Source of the DNA: an uncultured Faecalicatena sp. | GTDB lineage: Bacteria > Bacillota > Clostridia > Lachnospirales > Lachnospiraceae | Assembly: GCA_902489075.1 (NCBI GenBank) | Contig: CABTYO010000005.1 | Coordinates: 70,756-134,755, forward strand | Length of the DNA: 64,000 nt | Direction of reading: 5' to 3' | Part shown: in pieces, positions 8,556 to 17,535 of the stretch | Numbering within the stretch: the first letter of the stretch is position 1 | How the letters are laid out: each line of letters starts with the position of its first letter | Notes under the pieces: generated by a model | Databases searched by the model: none | The model's input: the letters and a program-made list of their open reading frames with translations, nothing else | What the model was told of the DNA's origin: nothing | Made by a program: the position numbers and the translations under genes

Positions 8556-9569
8556 ATGAAGAAGCGTATTTTAATGCTGGGAACAGGCGGTACCATTGCC
8601 TGTAAAAGCACGGATGTCGGGTTAAGCCCGGCGATCACACCAGAGGAACTGGTGGGATATATTCCGGATGTAAAGGAAGTATGTGAGGTCCACACGCTCC
8701 AGGTGTGCAATGTGGACAGCACGAATGTAACGCCGCGCCACTGGAGCATGGTGAGCAGGGCAATCCAGGAACACTATGATCAGTATGACGGATTTGTCGT
8801 ATGCCATGGGACTGATACCCTTGCTTATACGGCATCAGCGCTGTCTTATATGATACAGAATTCCCGAAAACCGATCGTGATCACAGGCGCACAGAAGCCG
8901 ATCGATGTGGAGAATACAGATGCCAGGAATAATCTTTTGGACAGCTTTGTCTATGCGGCAGACGATGGTTCGCGGGATGTCAATATCGTATTCGACGGAA
9001 AGGTCATTGTCGGCACCCGCGCCAAAAAAGAAAGAGCAAAAAGCTATAATGCGTTTTCCAGTATCAACTTTCCATATCCGGCAGTGATACAGGACCAGAA
9101 GGTGATCCGGTACATTCCGCCGGAAGCGTACGAAGGGGACGTTCAGTTCTTCCATGAGATGAACAACAGCATCTACGTACTAAAGCTGATCCCCGGACTG
9201 GATCCGGAGATTCTGGACTATGTATTTGAGAAATATGAGTGTATCGTGATCGAGAGTTTCGGTGTCGGAGGAATCCCCGAATATCTTGTGGAAAAGTTCT
9301 ACGAAGTCATGAGGGACTGGGAGTCCCGCGGCAAGCTGGCGATTGTGGCAACCCAGGTTGTAAAGGAAGGCAGCAATATGATGGTATACGAAGTCGGGAA
9401 GAAAGTAAAGCAGGACTTCGATCTGCTGGAAACCTACGACATGACACTGGAAGCCACCCTTACCAAAGCCATGTGGCTGATGGCGAGAACACACGGCAGC
9501 TACGAAGAGATGAAAAAAGAGTTCTACAGAAGAATCAACCATGACATCATGATAAATGGGATGGATTAA
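8556..9569 (+). CDS. ansA: L-asparaginase, type I-like cytoplasmic
   Basis: The 337-residue protein begins KKRILMLGTGGTIACKST, with the first catalytic threonine motif TGGTIA. The second motif is VVCHGTDTLAYTASAL (HGTDT). No signal peptide is seen, so it should act in the cytoplasm, hydrolysing asparagine to aspartate and ammonia. VITGAQKPI and ARNNLLDSFVYA are also family-typical. It follows the HD-domain gene by 22 bp on the same strand and probably belongs to the pump transcription unit. Confidence 0.9.
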   Translation: MKKRILMLGTGGTIACKSTDVGLSPAITPEELVGYIPDVKEVCEVHTLQVCNVDSTNVTPRHWSMVSRAIQEHYDQYDGFVVCHGTDTLAYTASALSYMIQNSRKPIVITGAQKPIDVENTDARNNLLDSFVYAADDGSRDVNIVFDGKVIVGTRAKKERAKSYNAFSSINFPYPAVIQDQKVIRYIPPEAYEGDVQFFHEMNNSIYVLKLIPGLDPEILDYVFEKYECIVIESFGVGGIPEYLVEKFYEVMRDWESRGKLAIVATQVVKEGSNMMVYEVGKKVKQDFDLLETYDMTLEATLTKAMWLMARTHGSYEEMKKEFYRRINHDIMINGMD

Positions 9570-9594
9570 ATTGAACGAATTGTTTTTAACTTTA

Positions 9595-9641
9595 GAATAT
9601 TCTGAATATGGAGAGCAAAAGGGTCAGACCCTTTTGAAAAA
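9595..9641. repeat. REP-like intergenic palindrome, copy 2
   Basis: GAATATTCTGAATATGGAGA leads into the palindrome AAAAGGGTCAGACCCTTTT and a short A-rich tail, 17 bp before the ParA-like start. It shares lead and core with copies at 1089 and 15291. Confidence 0.6.
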
Positions 9642-9658
9642 CTCCCAGGAGGTACGAG

Positions 9659-10444
9659 ATGAGAAAGACGAAAGTGATATGTTTTGCGAATAACAAGGGA
9701 GGGAGCGGGAAGTCAACTACATGTTCTAATGTGGGGTATGGGCTGACTTTGCTCGGAAAGAAGGTTCTTTTGATTGACGGGGACATGCAGCTGAATCTTT
9801 CACTTTCTCTTTTTGATGAAGATCAGGTGCTTGCCTTTGCACAGGGGGAAAAGAATCTGTATGAAGGGATTAAGCGCCAGGATGACCTGACCGGATATAT
9901 CGTGCATTCACCATATGAGGGTCTGGACCTGATCCCGTCTTCCACACTGATGAGCTCGATCGAGTATGAGCTGTTTACCAAGTGGCAGAGGGAGTTTATT
10001 CTGAGAAAATGTATTTCCGGGATCAGGGAATCAGCGGAGTATGATTATATCCTGATCGATGCCCCGCCGACACTGGGCGGATGGGTTATGAATATCTTAT
10101 GTGCCTCGGATGAGGTGGTTATTCCGGTGGAGTCGACGCCGTGGGGGCTGTTTGGACTGGGAAATATGTTTGAGTTCCTGGAGGAAGTGAAGCAGATCGC
10201 TCCTGATTTAAAGCTGGGCGGAATTGTCGTCACCAAGGTGGATACCAGAAAGAATTACTTTAAACAGACGATTGAGACATTGAGACAGCTGGAAAATGTA
10301 AAGGTCTTTGATACATATATCCGTGTGGACAGCGGCATCGAGTGGTCCCAGGATAACAATGCGCCGATCATGGCATATAAGAAGAGCAGCAGAAGCGCTG
10401 CGGAATACATGGAACTGGCAAAAGAAATCGCAAATGAGAAATAG
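9659..10444 (+). CDS. Orphan ParA/MinD-family ATPase
   Basis: A 261-residue deviant Walker P-loop ATPase. Seen: NNKGGSGKSTTCSNVGYGL (KGGxGKST), LIDGDMQLNLSLSLF, YDYILIDAPPTLGGW (Walker B region). A CCAGGAGG ribosome site precedes the ATG. Relatives partition DNA or position protein assemblies by ATP-dependent dimerisation on DNA. No ParB-like gene, parS cluster or replication gene is nearby, and the next gene, 8 bp on, is an AraC regulator. Its cargo is unknown; McdA-like positioning of microcompartments is only a speculation. Confidence 0.82.
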   Translation: MRKTKVICFANNKGGSGKSTTCSNVGYGLTLLGKKVLLIDGDMQLNLSLSLFDEDQVLAFAQGEKNLYEGIKRQDDLTGYIVHSPYEGLDLIPSSTLMSSIEYELFTKWQREFILRKCISGIRESAEYDYILIDAPPTLGGWVMNILCASDEVVIPVESTPWGLFGLGNMFEFLEEVKQIAPDLKLGGIVVTKVDTRKNYFKQTIETLRQLENVKVFDTYIRVDSGIEWSQDNNAPIMAYKKSSRSAAEYMELAKEIANEK

Positions 10445-10452
10445 GTGAGTGG

Positions 10453-11412
10453 ATGCATTCTGAATTGTTGAAGGAACTATCGGTGATCACAGAGGAAGAG
10501 CAGAAGATTCTGGCCGGAAGAGAGGGGATCGACCCGCATCTGTATACGGAAAAAAAGGAGCTGATCGTGGACTGCGAGAAGCTGCTCAAAAAAGGAAAGC
10601 TGATCCAGGTCCGGCCCCACACCAGGTTCGTACATTTCCCAAAGCACCGCCACAATTATGTGGAGGTCATCTATATGTGCCAGGGATCTACGACGCATAT
10701 TGTAGACGGGGATGAGGTGCTGCTGGAGGAGGGCGACCTTTTGTTCCTGAACCAGAATGCGGTGCAGGAGATCCTGCCCGCCGGGGAGCAGGACATCGCG
10801 GTGAACTTCATTGTCCTGCCGGAGTTTTTCAACACGGCATTCTCGATGATGGGAGAGGAAGACAATCTGCTGAAAGAATTCCTCGTCGGCTCGCTTTGCG
10901 GGAAGAACGATGCGACCTCTTACCTCTATTTCCATGTTGCCGACATCCTTCCAATTCAGAATCTGGTGGAAAACATGGTCTGGACGATTTTTTATGATCT
11001 GTCCAATAAGCGCAGCTGTAATCAGATCACTATGGGACTTCTTATGCTCCAGCTTTTAAACCATATGGATAAAATGGAAACAGGAAGCAGCAAGTTCGAC
11101 AGGGAGCTGACTGGAGTTGTGTTAAGCTATGTGGAAGAACATTATAAAAACGGAAGCCTGTCGGAGCTGGCGGAGATGATGGGATACGATGTGTACTGGC
11201 TTAGCAGGGAGATCAAGAAGCGGACGGGCAAGACTTATAAAGAACTTCTTCAGGCCAAACGGATGAACCAGGCACTCTACCTTCTGGGGAGCAGCACCCT
11301 GCCGATTCTGGATATCATCGAATCGGTGGGATACGACAATACCAGCTATTTTTACCGGAAGTTTAAGGAAAAATATGGGATGAGTCCCAGGGAATACAGG
11401 GAAAGACTGTAG
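10453..11412 (+). CDS. AraC-family regulator with cupin sensor domain
   Basis: The 319-residue protein has a sugar-binding cupin half (FVHFPKHRHNYVEVIYMCQGS, then DGDEVLLEEGDLLFLNQNA) and a C-terminal double helix-turn-helix (GSLSELAEMMGYDVYWLSREIKKRTGKTY; SVGYDNTSYFYRKFKEKYGMSPREYR). The start follows the ParA stop by 8 bp, so the two are probably co-transcribed. The ligand is unknown. Rhamnose genes start 2.5 kb downstream, but a terminator and a minus-strand gene separate them, so a link to rhaBA is only a possibility. Confidence 0.85.
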   Translation: MHSELLKELSVITEEEQKILAGREGIDPHLYTEKKELIVDCEKLLKKGKLIQVRPHTRFVHFPKHRHNYVEVIYMCQGSTTHIVDGDEVLLEEGDLLFLNQNAVQEILPAGEQDIAVNFIVLPEFFNTAFSMMGEEDNLLKEFLVGSLCGKNDATSYLYFHVADILPIQNLVENMVWTIFYDLSNKRSCNQITMGLLMLQLLNHMDKMETGSSKFDRELTGVVLSYVEEHYKNGSLSELAEMMGYDVYWLSREIKKRTGKTYKELLQAKRMNQALYLLGSSTLPILDIIESVGYDNTSYFYRKFKEKYGMSPREYRERL

Positions 11413-11434
11413 GAGAAGAAAGGATAGTGGAAGA

Positions 11435-12397
11435 ATGACCAGGGCAAATTTTGCATGTGACCTTCATACGCATACGACACGTTCCGACGGAACGGATACT
11501 CCGCAGGAATTAATCGAAAGGGCGGCCAGGCTGGGAGTGAAGATACTGGCGGTCACGGATCATGATATCGTGCCTGTGGACCGGTTTACAGATGAAAAGG
11601 GGAAGGAACAGAGACTGACGGAATATGCGGCAGCTCTGGGGGTAACAATGTTACTGGGAACAGAGATTTCCTGTGACACAGAGGTGGAGGATGTACATAT
11701 GGTCTGCCTGGGGTGTGACTGGCAGGATGCGTGGTTCCAAAAGCTGGAAGAGGATGTGGCTGATTCCAGAGTCGATGGATATAAGAAGCTGCTGGAGCGT
11801 CTGAATGAGGACAAAATGCAGATGTCCTGGGAAGAAGTGCTCGATAACAGCGGACAGCCCATTGAGGAGCGTCATGTCCTGAAAAAGATGATATTTGAAC
11901 TGATGGCTGCAAAAGGCTATGCGAAGAGCTGGGGAGAGGCGAAGATGCTGGTAAAGAATACAAAAAGATACCAGATCAAGCGCAGGAAACCAGATCCAAA
12001 AGAAGTGATTGCCCAGGTGCACCGTACCGGCGGGATCGCAATCCTGGCCCATCCGTTTCTGATTGGGGCGCAGGTGGAAAAGGCAGGAAGGCTGATGAGC
12101 CGGAAGTCCTATATAGATGGTCTGGTCGAGGCTGGACTGGATGGGATCGAGGCCTGCTATACTTACGATAAGACCAGTTATGACGGGAAACTAACGAAAG
12201 AAGAGATCGAGGCATATGTCCGGGATAATTATGGAGAGAGAGTCAGGATCATGTCCGGCGGGTCAGATTATCATGGGGATCAGAAAAAAGGCGTTCCAAA
12301 TCCGCGGGAAATCGGGGAATGCGGAGTGACGGAAGAGTACTTTTGGGGGAATGAATGGCTGAAAGGGGCTGCGATTGAGAAGAAAACGGGGATATGA
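11435..12397 (+). CDS. PHP-domain metal-dependent phosphoesterase
   Basis: The 320-residue protein opens with the PHP metal motif DLHTHTTRSDGTDTP, followed by LAVTDHDIVPVD and GTEISC, and later AILAHPFLIGA and MSGGSDYHGDQ. This order fits the YciV/TrpH-like PHP family, whose E. coli member is a 5'-3' exonuclease/phosphoesterase (family knowledge). The actual substrate here is unknown. It is the last gene of the ParA-AraC-PHP run and ends before a strong hairpin terminator. Confidence 0.8.
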   Translation: MTRANFACDLHTHTTRSDGTDTPQELIERAARLGVKILAVTDHDIVPVDRFTDEKGKEQRLTEYAAALGVTMLLGTEISCDTEVEDVHMVCLGCDWQDAWFQKLEEDVADSRVDGYKKLLERLNEDKMQMSWEEVLDNSGQPIEERHVLKKMIFELMAAKGYAKSWGEAKMLVKNTKRYQIKRRKPDPKEVIAQVHRTGGIAILAHPFLIGAQVEKAGRLMSRKSYIDGLVEAGLDGIEACYTYDKTSYDGKLTKEEIEAYVRDNYGERVRIMSGGSDYHGDQKKGVPNPREIGECGVTEEYFWGNEWLKGAAIEKKTGI

Positions 12398-12424
12398 TTG
12401 TATGGATATAAAAAGACTGGCAGA

Positions 12425-12468
12425 AAAATTGTCTGATGACTCAAATAGTCTCATCAGACAATTTTTTT
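12425..12468. terminator. Bidirectional terminator; contains the end of the acyltransferase gene
   Basis: A 15-bp perfect stem (12425-12439 with 12451-12465; arm AAAATTGTCTGATGA) has A-rich and T-rich flanks. It can stop the plus-strand PHP gene and the convergent minus-strand acyltransferase, whose TGA stop lies in the right arm. Confidence 0.85.
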
Positions 12469-13500
12469 TATGCCGGGAATTTTCTGAATGACGAATGTGA
12501 CCAGCATGCATACGAGAAATACGGATATACTTAAGAGCAATACCATGTAGATCGGATTTCCTGCCATCAGATTAATTCCACGCGAATCCAGATGTTCTAA
12601 TAAAAATGGATGCATGACATAGATGCCCAGGGTAGCGGAGGATACTTTCTCTAGGGCTTTCGAACCAGAACAGCGGGAAAAGAATGGACTCGCTTTCTGA
12701 AACGCTATAAATAGAAAAACTGCATTAAGGAATACCGGCAGTGTAAAGTAGCCATAAAAAATTCCAAAGGGGACACCCCGGTGGACTGCATCAAGCGAAC
12801 CGATTATAACAGCAGCCAGTGATGTGATAATATAGCCGAATGCTGCAGTAATCCCTTTGATATGAATCCTCTGTCTGATACTGTCCAGGTAATATCCTAA
12901 TAAGAAGTATCCTGAATAGCCACACAATTCCACCGGAATCCGGTTCAAAGCAGCTGTAATATTATCTCCCTGTATTGGATACTGTAAAGGCAGCAGTGTA
13001 TTTTTCAAAATTCCGAAAACCATAAATAAGGCCAGCAGATACTTTATGTATTTACCATCCTCATACTGGATTACAGCCCGTAAAATGGGGATGAGCATAT
13101 AAACACCGATCAAAGCGGGGATAAACCACAGGTGGTATTTTCCTGCAATGACGAATGATAACACACCTGTCCAGCCGTAGAAGCCGCAGGCGATGATGTC
13201 ATCCAGTGCATAAAAAACTGCCCAGACGATATAGATAACCAGTAAATGAAGAATTTTATTCAGATACAGTTTTTTTAGCGGAATATCCTTCTTGAGAAGA
13301 AATGCACCGCTGATCATAAAGAACAGCGGGACACAGCACCTTGAGATGGTGTCATAGAAGTTGAAGACATTCCATTCATAGGTGGTTGGTCCGTAAAGCT
13401 CCCATTGTGCGGTTGATACATGAATTACTATTACTAAAAATGCGGCTAAGATTCTCAGCGCATCATATTCTGTCTGACGTTTTTTTATAATCGTTTCCAT
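12454..13500 (-). CDS. Membrane-bound acyltransferase, WecH/OafA-like (Acyl_transf_3)
   Basis: The 348-residue integral membrane protein has roughly ten hydrophobic segments. The N-terminus (EYDALRILAAFLVIVIHVSTAQW) carries the family's R and H residues on the first helix, followed by CCVPLFFMISGAFLLKK. C-terminal YVMHPFLLEHLDSRGI is also typical. Members O-acetylate or otherwise acylate envelope glycans or small molecules at the membrane; the target here is unknown. An ACAGGAG site precedes the ATG. It stands alone between convergent terminator and rhamnose genes. Confidence 0.82.
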   Translation of the reverse strand: METIIKKRQTEYDALRILAAFLVIVIHVSTAQWELYGPTTYEWNVFNFYDTISRCCVPLFFMISGAFLLKKDIPLKKLYLNKILHLLVIYIVWAVFYALDDIIACGFYGWTGVLSFVIAGKYHLWFIPALIGVYMLIPILRAVIQYEDGKYIKYLLALFMVFGILKNTLLPLQYPIQGDNITAALNRIPVELCGYSGYFLLGYYLDSIRQRIHIKGITAAFGYIITSLAAVIIGSLDAVHRGVPFGIFYGYFTLPVFLNAVFLFIAFQKASPFFSRCSGSKALEKVSSATLGIYVMHPFLLEHLDSRGINLMAGNPIYMVLLLSISVFLVCMLVTFVIQKIPGIKKIV

Positions 13501-13591
13501 TTTAACTCCTGTAGTAATAAATGTAGTTGAGGACGCAGGTTCTTTTATAAGAATATCTATAGTCTATATACTGGCAGGGGTGGATATTTCA

Positions 13592-13712
13592 TTACTTTTT
13601 CTTAGTACGTCCAGGTAAGTAATCAACAGAAACACCGTAATAATCAGCCAGCTTACAGAAAACTTCAACCGGAATATTGGTTTTTATTGTACCAAATATT
13701 AGGACAAAAAGA
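13592..13712 (-). pseudogene. Remnant of an XRE-type regulator C-terminus
   Basis: Read on the minus strand, this piece encodes VEVFCKLADYYGVSVDYL then PGRTKKK and a stop, the usual end of a Cro/cI-type HTH domain. No start codon, ribosome site or upstream half of the domain is present, so it looks like a decayed fragment. The rest of 13501-13838 shows nothing clear. Confidence 0.5.
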
Positions 13713-13838
13713 TAGATATAAAAGTTTAAAATAGTGCTGTCAGACAGGTGAATTAACGTAAATGCGCTGATGGCAGATCTGCAAATAAGGTTGTTAAATT
13801 AAATAAATAGCGTCCTTTTTTTGCACCCCGTCCCCCAT

Positions 13839-13844
13839 TATAAT
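13839..13844 (+). promoter_or_regulatory. -10 element of the rhaB-rhaA unit
   Basis: TATAAT lies 36 bp before rhaB. The position 17 bp upstream is only a T-run, so the promoter lacks a good -35, consistent with activation by a regulator such as an AraC protein (inference). Confidence 0.45.
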
Positions 13845-13880
13845 AAGTGTAGATTTGAATAGATACGAAGGAGGCACATC

Positions 13881-15296
13881 ATGGAAAAGTATTATTTGGC
13901 CGTTGATATTGGGGCATCCAGCGGACGACACATGCTCGCTTCTATGAGGGACGGAAAGATGCAGCTTGAGGAGGTTTACCGTTTTCCAAATGGGATGGAT
14001 CAAAAGAACGGTACACTCTGCTGGGATGTAAAGCGTCTGTTCACTGAGATCAAGAATGGTCTTAAGAAGTGTAAGGAGATCGGCAAGATTCCGGTTTCTA
14101 TGGCAATCGACACCTGGGGCGTGGATTACGTGCTGCTTGATAAGGATGACAGGATTCTTGGGGATACAGTCGGGTACCGTGACAGCCGGACGAACGGGAT
14201 AGATGAGAAGGTTTACGAGAAGATTTCTCTGGAAGATTTATATGCGAGAACGGGAATCCAGAAGCAGATCTTCAATACGATTTATCAGCTGATGGCTGTG
14301 AAGGAGACACATCCGGAGTACCTGGAGCAGGCTGAGGCGATCCTGATGATCCCGGATTATTTCCATTTCCTGCTGACTGGCGTGAAGAAGATGGAGTACA
14401 CTAATGCTACGACAGGACAGCTGATCGATCCGAAGACGAATGACTGGGATTACGATCTGATCGACATGCTGGGCTATAACAGGAAGATGTTCCAGCCTGT
14501 TTCCATGCCGGGCACGGTAGTCGGGAATTTCACAAAAGAGATTCAGGAAGAGGTTGGATTTGACTGTACGGTTATTCTCCCGGCTACACATGACACGGGT
14601 TCTGCAGTCCTGGCGGTTCCGACGAATGATGACAACGCCATCTACATCAGCTCCGGGACATGGTCACTGATGGGAATCGAGAGAAAAGAAGCAGACTGTT
14701 CCGAAGAGAGCATGAAGGCGAATTTCACCAATGAGGGCGGATACGATCACAGATTCCGTTATCTGAAGAACATCATGGGATTATGGATGATCCAGTCTGT
14801 AAAGAAAGAATTTGAAGAAGACTTATCCTTTGGAGAGATCTGCGAAAGGGCTTCTAAAGAGACGATCACATCTATCGTAGACTGCAACGACGACAGTTTT
14901 CTTGCACCGGAGAGTATGATCCGGGCAGTACAGGATTTCTGCCGCAATTCAGATCAGCAGGTGCCTGAGACAGCAGGCGAGATTGCTGCGGTGATCTACA
15001 ACAGCCTTGGAAAGTGCTATGGAGATACGGTCAAAGAGATTGAAGCAATCACAGGCAATACATACGATACCATATACGTAGTAGGCGGCGGTGCAAACGC
15101 CGGATATTTGAACGAATTGACTGCAAAATATACACAAAAGAAAGTTTCAGCAGGCCCGACAGAGGCAACGGCAATCGGCAATGTGACCGTGCAGATGCTT
15201 CACGACGGCGTGTTTGCAAGCCTTCCGGAGGCAAGAGTGTGTATCGGACAGTCATTTGACATAAAAAACTACGATGAAAAAGGAAAACAATTCTGA
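13881..15296 (+). CDS. rhaB: Rhamnulokinase
   Basis: The 471-residue FGGY kinase opens YYLAVDIGASSGRHMLASM, the RhaB-type phosphate-1 loop. It contains MAIDTWGVDYVLLD, LPATHDTGSAVLAVP, YISSGTWSLMGIE and the adenosine motif VVGGGANAGYLN. It phosphorylates L-rhamnulose at C1. A GAAGGAGG site precedes the ATG. L-rhamnose isomerase follows after a 52-bp gap that contains a palindromic repeat, so the pair forms a rhaBA unit. A second kinase of this family at 61108 lies next to fucI and is probably the fuculokinase. Confidence 0.92.
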   Translation: MEKYYLAVDIGASSGRHMLASMRDGKMQLEEVYRFPNGMDQKNGTLCWDVKRLFTEIKNGLKKCKEIGKIPVSMAIDTWGVDYVLLDKDDRILGDTVGYRDSRTNGIDEKVYEKISLEDLYARTGIQKQIFNTIYQLMAVKETHPEYLEQAEAILMIPDYFHFLLTGVKKMEYTNATTGQLIDPKTNDWDYDLIDMLGYNRKMFQPVSMPGTVVGNFTKEIQEEVGFDCTVILPATHDTGSAVLAVPTNDDNAIYISSGTWSLMGIERKEADCSEESMKANFTNEGGYDHRFRYLKNIMGLWMIQSVKKEFEEDLSFGEICERASKETITSIVDCNDDSFLAPESMIRAVQDFCRNSDQQVPETAGEIAAVIYNSLGKCYGDTVKEIEAITGNTYDTIYVVGGGANAGYLNELTAKYTQKKVSAGPTEATAIGNVTVQMLHDGVFASLPEARVCIGQSFDIKNYDEKGKQF

Positions 15297-15331
15297 CAAT
15301 GGAGAGCAAAAGGGTCTGACCCCTTTGAAAA
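15291..15331. repeat. REP-like intergenic palindrome, copy 3
   Basis: The element begins with TTCTGACAATGGAGAGC, whose TGA is the rhaB stop codon, followed by AAAAGGGTCTGACCCCTTT and an A-rich tail. It ends just before the rhaA ribosome site. Confidence 0.6.
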
Positions 15332-15348
15332 TAAGGAGGATATTTACG

Positions 15349-16608
15349 ATGAATGCAAGGGAAAGATATGAATCAGCGAGAGAGATTTATGCGAAGTTAG
15401 GTGTGGATACGGATGCAGCGATTGAGAAGTGCAAGAAGGTTCCGGTATCTCTGCACTGCTGGCAGGGGGATGATGTGACTGGATTTGACCATGACGGTCC
15501 GCTGACAGGCGGAATCCAGACGACTGGAAATTATCCGGGTAAGGCAAGAACTCCGGAAGAGCTGCTTGCTGATATGGATAAGGCGATGAGCCTGATGCCT
15601 GGTATGAAGAAGATTAATGTACATGCAAGTTATGCGATTTTTGAGGATGGCGAGTTTGTGGACCGTGATAAGCTGGAGCCAAAGCATTTCCAGAAATGGG
15701 TGGACTTCGCGAAGGAGAGAGGTATGGGACTGGATTTCAACCCGACTTTCTTTTCACATGACAAGGTAAAGGATGGACTGACTCTGTCCAGCCCGGATGA
15801 GGAGACGAGAAAGTTCTGGATCGAGCATGGAAAAGCCTGCATTCGCATTTCCAGTTATTTTGCGGAGCAGACAGGAATCCCGTGTGTTATGAATATCTGG
15901 ACAGGCGACGGATATAAGGATGTTCCGGCTGACCGTATGGGACCGAGAATGCGTTACAAAGAGGCGATTGATGAGATTCTTTCCGAGCCATACGATCCTA
16001 AGATGGTAAAACCTTGTGTAGAGTCCAAGGTATTTGGTATCGGTGTGGAAGCTTATACAGTTGGCTCAGCTGAATTTGCTTTAAGTTATGCAGCTGCCAA
16101 TATGGATAAATGCCTGCCGCTGATGGACAACGGACATTATCATCCGACAGAGGTTGTTTCTGATAAGATTCCGGCGCTTTTAACATTTTTCCCTGAGATC
16201 GCTCTTCATGTAACACGCCCGATCCGCTGGGATTCTGACCATGTAGTTCTGTATGATGATGAGACAAAAGAGATCGCTCAGGAAATCGTACGTTGCGATG
16301 GTCTGGACCGTACATATATCGGACTGGATTACTTTGATGCATCCATCAACCGAGTTTCTGCATGGGTAACTGGATTCAGAAGTTTCCAGAAGGCACTCTT
16401 AAATGCCCTGTGTACTCCGAGTGCTCTGCTCAAAGAGCTGCAGGATACAAACCAGCTGAGTAAGAAGATGGTTGTGATGGAACAGTGCAGGACTCTTCCA
16501 ATCGGAGATATCTGGGAAGAATACTGTGCTCAGTGCGGTGTTCCGGCAGAGGGATGGTTCTCGGAGATTGAGAAATATGAGGAAGAAGTGCTGTCAAAAA
16601 GAGCATAA
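15349..16608 (+). CDS. rhaA: L-rhamnose isomerase
   Basis: The 419-residue protein matches RhaA in length and motifs: VPVSLHCWQGDDVTGFD, GGIQTTGNYPGKARTP, NVHASYAIFEDGEFVDRD, GLDFNPTFFSHDKV, and IALHVTRPIRWDSDHVV for metal-binding residues. It converts L-rhamnose to L-rhamnulose using divalent metal. The start at 15349 is chosen because an AAGGAGGA site lies just before it; the frame extends 75 bp further upstream into rhaB without a ribosome site. A long-loop terminator follows. Confidence 0.95.
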   Translation: MNARERYESAREIYAKLGVDTDAAIEKCKKVPVSLHCWQGDDVTGFDHDGPLTGGIQTTGNYPGKARTPEELLADMDKAMSLMPGMKKINVHASYAIFEDGEFVDRDKLEPKHFQKWVDFAKERGMGLDFNPTFFSHDKVKDGLTLSSPDEETRKFWIEHGKACIRISSYFAEQTGIPCVMNIWTGDGYKDVPADRMGPRMRYKEAIDEILSEPYDPKMVKPCVESKVFGIGVEAYTVGSAEFALSYAAANMDKCLPLMDNGHYHPTEVVSDKIPALLTFFPEIALHVTRPIRWDSDHVVLYDDETKEIAQEIVRCDGLDRTYIGLDYFDASINRVSAWVTGFRSFQKALLNALCTPSALLKELQDTNQLSKKMVVMEQCRTLPIGDIWEEYCAQCGVPAEGWFSEIEKYEEEVLSKRA

Positions 16609-16630
16609 CATCACCAGGGAAATATAAGAT

Positions 16631-16690
16631 ACCGCTCATGGATTCTGTAGAGTTAGAAATTGACTGAACAGATACCATGGGCGGTTTTTG
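16631..16690 (+). terminator. Probable intrinsic terminator after rhaA
   Basis: ACCGCTCATGG (16631-16641) pairs with CCATGGGCGGT (16675-16685) with one G-T pair; a T-run follows. The loop is long (33 nt), which lowers confidence. Confidence 0.55.
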
Positions 16691-16712
16691 ATTTCTTGTA
16701 ATTGTGAATGGA
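16687..16712 (+). repeat. Short repeat shared with 41577-41602
   Basis: Twenty-five of 26 bases match positions 41577-41602, starting TTTGATTTCTTGTAATTG. At 41.6 kb this sequence forms the -35 part of a promoter; here no -10 follows at the right distance, so it may be a relic. Confidence 0.4.
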
Positions 16713-16723
16713 CTTATGGCAAT

Positions 16724-17338
16724 TTAAAGAAACTCTGCTGTGTGGATCGAAAATCCTGCGTACGACCGCACGGGAACAGAGGCACCGAAAGCGTGTGTCT
16801 CTGTGGGCTCCCCGCTGCTGGTCTTAAAGTCATGGATCTCAATACATGAGGTCTGGGGATTGATGATCCAGTATTCCTTTACACCCCAGTCCCTGTATAT
16901 CCGGGACTTGATTACATGGTCAAGACAGTTCGTCCCCCGGGTCGTGACTTCGGCCACGAAATCGGGAAGCACATGAATGTCCGGGCAGAGGATGCTCTCG
17001 GGATGTCTGACCACGGCAAGGTCCGGGATCAGGACAGTCCTGTCGTCCTCCATACGGGAAAAACGCACAGGGGAAGAGACTGCCTTAAAAGGCAGCTCCT
17101 CTTCCTTTAAATAACGGGTCCACTGATACATAAGTTCAGCGATGATGTTCTGGTGCACTTCCGGCACAGGCGGCGGTATGATCATCCACCCGTCGATCAG
17201 CTGCACGCGCATCTGCACCGGGAATCGGACAAGATCTCCCCGGGTATAGGATCCCTGGTTATCCAGAATCGGATCAGGGATGGTAGCCTGATTCATAATC
17301 AGTTCAAATGGAATATCTTCAAAATGGAAGGAAGTCAT
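16724..17338 (-). CDS. Uma2-family (DUF820) nuclease-fold protein
   Basis: The 204-residue protein has the Uma2 PD-(D/E)XK pattern: ELIDG-type strand (VQLIDGWMIIPPP), VLIPDLAVVRHPE, DFVAEVTTRGTNCLDHVIKSRIYRDWGVKEYWIINP. The family is annotated as putative endonuclease; the biological role is generally unknown. The start at 17338 is chosen because an AAGGAG site lies seven bases upstream on the minus strand; earlier in-frame starts lack one. It is divergent from a small HTH gene. Confidence 0.8.
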   Translation of the reverse strand: MTSFHFEDIPFELIMNQATIPDPILDNQGSYTRGDLVRFPVQMRVQLIDGWMIIPPPVPEVHQNIIAELMYQWTRYLKEEELPFKAVSSPVRFSRMEDDRTVLIPDLAVVRHPESILCPDIHVLPDFVAEVTTRGTNCLDHVIKSRIYRDWGVKEYWIINPQTSCIEIHDFKTSSGEPTETHAFGASVPVRSYAGFSIHTAEFL

Positions 17339-17466
17339 AATCATTCTCCTTAATGGGATTAGTTTTTGCAGTAAACTTCTTTTTATACAGTATAACTCTT
17401 TATACACTAAAGTACTTTCTATATTGTACTCCAAAAATATTTCTACGTCATTGAGTTACAAACAGC

Positions 17467-17495
17467 TTGACAAAGGATTTTATGGATTATTTACT
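17467..17495 (+). promoter_or_regulatory. Promoter-like element for the small HTH gene
   Basis: A perfect TTGACA (17467-17472) lies 64 bp before the HTH start. The hexamer 17 bp downstream (TTTACT) is a weak -10. Confidence 0.35.
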
Positions 17496-17535
17496 TACAG
17501 GGTGGTATGATGAAAACAAAAAAGGAGCTGATCAT

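Noticed and set aside
9659..10444. Plasmid or integrated plasmid partition locus
   Set aside because: No ParB, replication protein or parS-like cluster; surroundings are chromosomal housekeeping genes.
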